Shown here: positions 59,720-64,000 of the stretch, piece by piece | Position numbering within the stretch: position 1 is the first letter of the stretch | Layout: every line of letters starts with the position of its first letter | Origin: Unio delphinus | Taxonomy: Eukaryota; Mollusca; Bivalvia; Unionida; Unionidae | NCBI GenBank assembly: GCA_029339505.1 | Contig: JAQISU010000170.1 | Coordinates: 1,452,001-1,516,000, forward strand | DNA length: 64,000 nt | Direction: 5' to 3' | The notes under the pieces: generated by a model | Seen by the model: only the letters and a program-made list of their open reading frames with translations | Told to the model about the DNA's origin: nothing | Databases searched by the model: none | Made by a program: the position numbers and the translations under genes

Positions 59720-60211
59720 TTAGACATAACTAAATTGAACTTTTTGCCCACTCTTTTTCGAAATAGCCGTTTTGGTTATCCCCTCTGCAACTTTTCGTAC
59801 AGAAGATGAACAAATATCGAAAAATTTACCGGCTTCATATAATGATTGAAATATTTTTTCTTCGTTCAAAGATTTTACTGGTCTCGCTTTTTTTGAGCAC
59901 CTTCCAGTCCTTCCAGATGAATTATTCTCACTCTGTGTAACAGCTCGTAAATTATCTAAAGAATTATTCTTTCGATTAGAATCGATATGATCAATAACAA
60001 GACCATCCTCGATCAATCCATAAAAACATTCAAATGCGAAACGATGATTGAGATAAGTTTTCTTTTCTTTTCCTCCGCCAACAGTAAACTTCAAGTACCC
60101 GTGATTATTCACAACACCAACTGATTTCTTTAGTCTACGGTTTCTGACAGTACCATCACTGGATGCTTCATAATTTGTACTCACTGGGTGTGGTCTGAAT
60201 TCTTGGTTCAT
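59720..60211 (-). CDS. NUMOD4-HNH-NUMOD1 homing-type endonuclease, outer copy
   Basis: 163 aa. YEASSDGTVRNRRLKKSVGV, HRFAFECFYGLIEDGLVIDH, DSNRKNNSLDNLRAVTQSEN, FQSLYEAGKFFDICSSSVR. Same domain order and position as the inner copy (48,862). Full length. Confidence 0.88.
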   Translation of the reverse strand: MNQEFRPHPVSTNYEASSDGTVRNRRLKKSVGVVNNHGYLKFTVGGGKEKKTYLNHRFAFECFYGLIEDGLVIDHIDSNRKNNSLDNLRAVTQSENNSSGRTGRCSKKARPVKSLNEEKIFQSLYEAGKFFDICSSSVRKVAEGITKTAISKKSGQKVQFSYV

Positions 60212-60221
60212 ATATACTATT

Positions 60222-60599
60222 CTATTGTTTGTCTAATTCAGTGTTTGGTTCAATAATTACATCACTGGAAAATCTTTCGATGTAGTCTTGCGGAGTTCTT
60301 ATGATTTTGTCAGTGACGTTATCAGGGTCAAAGACTTTTTCAGGGTCATAATTTCTGATGGATTGTCCATTTTTTATTCTTTTATCATAATAACGCTTCA
60401 ATTCCCTATATCGCTTACCACCACAATCAATACACAATTGTGATCTTCCCTTAACCCCAACCCCACATCGAATACAGGGTAACGGACCAAGACTTCCACG
60501 TCGAAAACTTTGCATATGATACCTACAGTATTCATTTTTTCTGCATGATTTGTTACACGGGGTTACATTTCCCATCATGAGCCATTTGCAGTGATTCAT
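60222..60599 (-). CDS. Small zinc-finger protein, outer copy
   Basis: About 125 aa from MNHCKWLMMG (60,599); an in-frame Met six codons upstream (60,617) falls in the shared promoter. The Cys/His pattern (NHCKWLM, PCNKSC, YCRYHMQS, CIRCGVGVKGRSQLCIDCGG) matches the inner copy. The tail is longer by an extra acidic segment (NYDPEKVFDPDN). Confidence 0.7.
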   Translation of the reverse strand: MNHCKWLMMGNVTPCNKSCRKNEYCRYHMQSFRRGSLGPLPCIRCGVGVKGRSQLCIDCGGKRYRELKRYYDKRIKNGQSIRNYDPEKVFDPDNVTDKIIRTPQDYIERFSSDVIIEPNTELDKQ

Positions 60600-60641
60600 T
60601 ATACATAAATCTTTCATTTAAATGCTTGTTTTATATATAGC
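60600..60641. promoter_or_regulatory. Bidirectional early-type promoter region (outer)
   Basis: AT-rich 42-bp spacer between the divergent zinc-finger and replicase starts, containing CATTTAAATG and TTTATATATAG. Same length and layout as 48,480-48,521. Confidence 0.5.
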
Positions 60642-61072
60642 ATGAAGGAGTTCAAGAGATTGACTTCGAAAAATGCTAAATTCAATGCTGATAGAGAGTT
60701 CAAGAGATTATTGAAAATCAATCCTAGATTTAATCTCGATAGACCAAAAAAACGTCAAAAACGTCCAAGAGACGGAAACATGAAGGAGTTTAAGAGATTA
60801 TTAAAAATCAATCCTAGATTTAATCTCGATAGACCCCAAAAACGTCCAATAGACGGAAACAAACGTAACAAACGCCCAAGAGACGGAAACATGAAAGAGT
60901 TTAAGAGATTATTGAAAATTAACCCTAAATTTAATATCGATAAACCCAAAAAACGTCCAAAACGCCCAATAGACGGAAACATGAAAGAGTTTAAGAGATT
61001 ATTGAAAATCAATCCTAGATTTAATCGCGATAGACCCAAAAAACGTAACAAACGTCCAAGAGACGGAAACAT
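60642..61072 (+). repeat. Coding tandem repeat in replicase N-terminus (outer)
   Basis: Four main units of about 90-120 bp, each containing ATGAAGGAGTTTAAGAGATT or a variant and ending CGTCCAAGAGACGGAAAC. Units differ in the number of Lys/Arg-rich KRNKRP inserts. Confidence 0.85.
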
Positions 61073-64000
61073 GAGATCATCATGGAAGGATGCTCAATTC
61101 AATCTTGATATAGTTTCTAATACACCCAAGAATAAAATTCTTGATAAACCCATCAGAGACTGTTTTAATGAATTCAAGCGTGATGGAGCATCTTATTGTT
61201 GGTCAACATTTCGAATTGATGGTGTTGTTGACGCTACCATGAATGATGAAAAGGCAGCAGTGATCATTTCACGTGTTGGGGAAAAAAGTCATTTTTTCCG
61301 AATCAAATTCATTATCCGTGAGAATGGCAAATGGATTATTAAGGATAAATTTGAACCCATTCTCAAGGGCAAAAAAACTGTCACCGTGAATCAGGATTCC
61401 AAACCGGGAATTTTGACTGGAATTGATAAACCCTACTACGAAAGATCTTATCCTGTCACAGCAGTTGTTTACGGGATCTATCCGCTCAATGAAAAACCTG
61501 ATATTTCAAAACTAGCACCCATGAAATATTCGACAGGGCTAAATTGTGTAGCAGAACGAATAATAGAACACTTCACAAATGCGTCCCGGGGAAATAAACT
61601 CACTGATCTAAGACGAAAAAAAATAACCGAGTGGGAGTTCACGGTAAAAGAGCATGGAGCAACAATTCAGGATATAACTAAATTAGAAAAATCATTAAGA
61701 TTTCCAATATCGGTAAGGACAATCACCGGAGAAGTATTATACGAATCGAAATATAAATCACAGGGAGCCCCCATTGAAATTATTGATCATAACGCGCACG
61801 CGTGGTCATCTGCAGTAACAATATTCCCACGGGAAAGAACCGTAAAATATCTATCCCAAACCGAAGAGTTTTTTTCAGAGCAGAAATTATTTGATGCTAT
61901 TTACCATTTGAGTAAAAACGATCCTGTGTCAGCGTGGCTATTTCATAGTAATTCAGACGAAGAATGTAGATTTGATCAGTTTGTAAGGCCCAACGGAGAA
62001 TTATACCGTACTGAAGAACTGCAGAATCAAATGAAACAACTAGCTAGTGAGTTTTCTGGGGACGGAGAAGACAACGATCAATTATTAGCAAACTGTTTCA
62101 CAGTACCATCCATTGCAGCACATTTTGCTAGAAAGAAAAACGCGTGGAAACCAACACGAAGTGAGTTTTTATCAGATGTCAAATTGTCCTGTCTTGAATA
62201 CAGCCACGGCGGATTATGGAACACAAAATACACCGCTGATACCGTTATTTCAGTTGATATGATTGCGTGTTATCCAGGAAGTTTTCTTGGGTATGGAGAA
62301 TGCGAGAAATATTTCAAACGATTTGGACACCCTACACACGAAATGACCCGTGTTGCTATTAATGGACCACTTCCTGATTTTGATTTAACCGGATTCGCTT
62401 GTGTGGTATCATTTGAAATGGCTGAAGGACTTCATCCGTGTAGTTATCTTTGGATTGGTAAACACATGTCTGAAAAACACTGGATGCCAATAGTGTTACT
62501 ACGGTATATGCTTGATTGTAAGATGTTAAAATCATTAATTGTCAGTGAAGCAATTATATCCTATCGGGCACAGAAATCAGTCTGGTTACCACAACCTGAT
62601 CTAGAAAAAATAATTAGCGAAGAGCGAAAACTGTTTCCTGATTTTAATGAACAACAAATCATGGATTGGTCCAGACAGTTATTTGAAATCAGAAACAATG
62701 AAGCAAAAAATCTTGGACGAAGAATAATCGGTAAATTTACCCAAGGTGGTAAAGATGATAATACGAAATATTCTTCACGATTGATTATAGACAACGCTGA
62801 ATACGATTTTGTAATGGCGGATTTAACGAATAAGGGCCTATATGTCAATCGTAAGGACGCATTTATGTCCGATGGAACCAAATTGGGTACAATTGTTACC
62901 TACAATGATGGATACCATCCGCAGTACACACATTTGAGAGCTTCTATGCTTGGTTATGCTTCTATCAATCTGTTTTCAATGATCAATAGATTTCCTACCA
63001 CCGCAGTTAGAGTTGCTACTGACTCATTTTACATAAATAGCAAAATGGCTGATTTTAAGGCTACTGGCAACGAGAAATGGGGATCATGGAGAATTAAGAA
63101 AGAAATGATTCATGATTATATTCCATCAGCAGATGTTACCATTGAAAATAATTACTTAGAAAGCAATCAGTGTTCAGAATTTTCTAGTGCACCACCGATT
63201 TCTGATCCAATATGCCTGTATAAAACAGTTTATTTAAACGGCTGTGGTGGGTCAGGAAAAACAACCCGGGCAATTGAGTTATTTCGTGTTTCCGATCCAA
63301 ACATGATTGTGCTAACACCAACTCATAGACTTGCAAGAGAAATGATACAGAGAGGGGTAAATGCTTGCACTTATCACAGCTTTTTCCGATGGAAGGGAGA
63401 TAAATGGACTCCTGAGCGCATGGGAGAGAAATTTATTCCTGAAATAATCATTTGGGATGAAATAGACACAGTGTCAGAAGATGTCTTAAAAATATTTCTT
63501 GAGTGGTTGTTATTGAAGAATACAAAAGTCGTCATGTGCGGTGATCACGGCCAACCACCACCATTTGTCGGTGCATCTCCCCATGAATGGCTAAAGGGTT
63601 TTGTAGACTATTATGAAGAAATTGATACCGATCATAGATCACTTGATAATGAATTAAAAGAATTGAAGAAACTAATTAGATTACAACCGGATAGAATCCA
63701 GTGTGAAATAACCCGTGAAATAATTTCGGAAACTCCCATGAATGAGTTTTGGGAATTGTGGAGACCAAACGATTTAATCATTGCAAGTAGAAAAATAGTC
63801 AGGGACACACTTCAGATGAAGTTATTTGAATTGCATAAACAAAAATTTGCAACACTTCCAGTGCCTCTTTGTTATAGACCATCGGATACGCGAAAACAGA
63901 ACATCGAAGTTGATATTCCAGGCCTGACAGAGTCAAGGCGTGAAAAGCAGAGTCTCGTATTAAATGATATTGTGCTGGTTGATATCAATGTTGTTGAAGA
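60642..64000 (+). CDS. Replicase (repeat domain, family-B-like polymerase, SF1 helicase), outer copy, cut by window edge
   Basis: Open from MKEFKRLTS (60,642) to the window end, at least 1119 codons, with no break found. N-terminal repeats: units around MKEFKRLLKINPRFNLDRP followed by (P)KKRPKRP(R/I)DGN. Conserved FNEFKRDGASYCWSTF domain next, then motif A-like VISVDMIACYPGSF, motif C-like RVATDSFYI, Walker A GCGGSGKTTRA, Walker B IIIWDEI, GDHGQPPPF. The polymerase part aligns with the inner copy throughout, showing that the inner frame break near 47,760 is secondary. The C-terminal helicase motifs and HNH should lie beyond the window. Confidence 0.85.
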   Translation, partial: MKEFKRLTSKNAKFNADREFKRLLKINPRFNLDRPKKRQKRPRDGNMKEFKRLLKINPRFNLDRPQKRPIDGNKRNKRPRDGNMKEFKRLLKINPKFNIDKPKKRPKRPIDGNMKEFKRLLKINPRFNRDRPKKRNKRPRDGNMRSSWKDAQFNLDIVSNTPKNKILDKPIRDCFNEFKRDGASYCWSTFRIDGVVDATMNDEKAAVIISRVGEKSHFFRIKFIIRENGKWIIKDKFEPILKGKKTVTVNQDSKPGILTGIDKPYYERSYPVTAVVYGIYPLNEKPDISKLAPMKYSTGLNCVAERIIEHFTNASRGNKLTDLRRKKITEWEFTVKEHGATIQDITKLEKSLRFPISVRTITGEVLYESKYKSQGAPIEIIDHNAHAWSSAVTIFPRERTVKYLSQTEEFFSEQKLFDAIYHLSKNDPVSAWLFHSNSDEECRFDQFVRPNGELYRTEELQNQMKQLASEFSGDGEDNDQLLANCFTVPSIAAHFARKKNAWKPTRSEFLSDVKLSCLEYSHGGLWNTKYTADTVISVDMIACYPGSFLGYGECEKYFKRFGHPTHEMTRVAINGPLPDFDLTGFACVVSFEMAEGLHPCSYLWIGKHMSEKHWMPIVLLRYMLDCKMLKSLIVSEAIISYRAQKSVWLPQPDLEKIISEERKLFPDFNEQQIMDWSRQLFEIRNNEAKNLGRRIIGKFTQGGKDDNTKYSSRLIIDNAEYDFVMADLTNKGLYVNRKDAFMSDGTKLGTIVTYNDGYHPQYTHLRASMLGYASINLFSMINRFPTTAVRVATDSFYINSKMADFKATGNEKWGSWRIKKEMIHDYIPSADVTIENNYLESNQCSEFSSAPPISDPICLYKTVYLNGCGGSGKTTRAIELFRVSDPNMIVLTPTHRLAREMIQRGVNACTYHSFFRWKGDKWTPERMGEKFIPEIIIWDEIDTVSEDVLKIFLEWLLLKNTKVVMCGDHGQPPPFVGASPHEWLKGFVDYYEEIDTDHRSLDNELKELKKLIRLQPDRIQCEITREIISETPMNEFWELWRPNDLIIASRKIVRDTLQMKLFELHKQKFATLPVPLCYRPSDTRKQNIEVDIPGLTESRREKQSLVLNDIVLVDINVVE

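Larger units (their letters stand above)
34613..64000 (-). mobile_element. Outer Polinton/Maverick (adintovirus-like) element, split by the inner copy and cut by the window edge
   Basis: The left end AGCAGCAGAAGGGG is at 34,613. Left part (34,613-42,162): virion genes on the minus strand. Right part (59,312-64,000): small protein, HNH endonuclease and zinc-finger protein on minus, replicase on plus. Its gene order is the mirror image of the inner element, and the missing ATPase, PLA2, integrase and right TIR should lie beyond 64,000. The inner element interrupts it at 42,162/59,312. Protein similarity to the inner copy is strong but not identical, so they are sister lineages rather than a recent duplication. 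Confidence 0.9.

Overview
The window reads as animal nuclear DNA, probably a mollusc. It is AT-rich and has spliced exons, tRNA-derived SINEs ending in a 'GAAAAATGGCGTTAA'-like tail, CR1/L2-type LINE fragments with (AAT)n tails, a pogo/Tigger-type transposon remnant and long microsatellites. The host assignment is inference from repeat style only.

Region 1 (1-34,612) is host DNA. Seven consecutive exons on the + strand (100 to 21,840) encode the C-terminal part of an arylsulfatase B/I/J-type sulfatase; the N-terminus lies upstream of the window. The joined exons total 792 nt in one frame, ending in a stop, but exon 1 carries an in-frame TGA where the family has Arg. Introns and the 3' flank hold satellites, SINEs, LINEs and simple repeats. 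29,053-34,498 shows no gene I can support.

Region 2 (34,613-64,000) contains two related Polinton/Maverick (adintovirus-like) elements, one inside the other. The inner element (about 42,163-59,311, about 17.1 kb) is complete: 196-bp identical terminal inverted repeats beginning AGCAGCAG, flanked by a TCGGTCA direct repeat. It lies inside an outer element of the same family in opposite orientation. The outer left end is at 34,613, next to a (TA)n tract, and its right part runs off the window. The insertion splits a ~25-bp tandem repeat of the outer element, so the order of events is clear.

Both elements share a virion module in one order: Gln-rich conserved protein, pVI/pX-like basic protein, double-jelly-roll major capsid protein, hydrophobic Ala-rich protein, adenain-type cysteine protease, repeat-bearing fibre-like protein, membrane/coiled-coil protein, and single-jelly-roll penton-like protein. 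The inner element also shows an FtsK/HerA-type packaging ATPase, a DUF5679 zinc ribbon overlapping a parvovirus-type phospholipase A2, and a DDE integrase. Both carry a zinc-finger protein, a NUMOD/HNH endonuclease and a small conserved protein. Replication appears to be carried by one large protein: N-terminal 20-40-aa tandem repeats, a divergent family-B polymerase palm, an SF1 (Pif1/RecD-like) helicase and (seen in the inner copy) a C-terminal HNH. This fusion replaces the usual Polinton protein-primed PolB and is the most unusual part of the system.

Regulation and integrity: a motif AATTGAAAA(C/T)(A/G)CTAG(C) lies just upstream of most virion genes and the integrase in both elements, but not upstream of the replicase or ATPase, and looks like a late-promoter core. 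Several reading frames are broken or shifted by one base, each at an A-rich run. This could be assembly error, decay or, at the zinc-ribbon/PLA2 junction (A AAA AAC heptamer), programmed -1 frameshifting. Flawless TIRs and an intact TSD suggest that the inner insertion is young.
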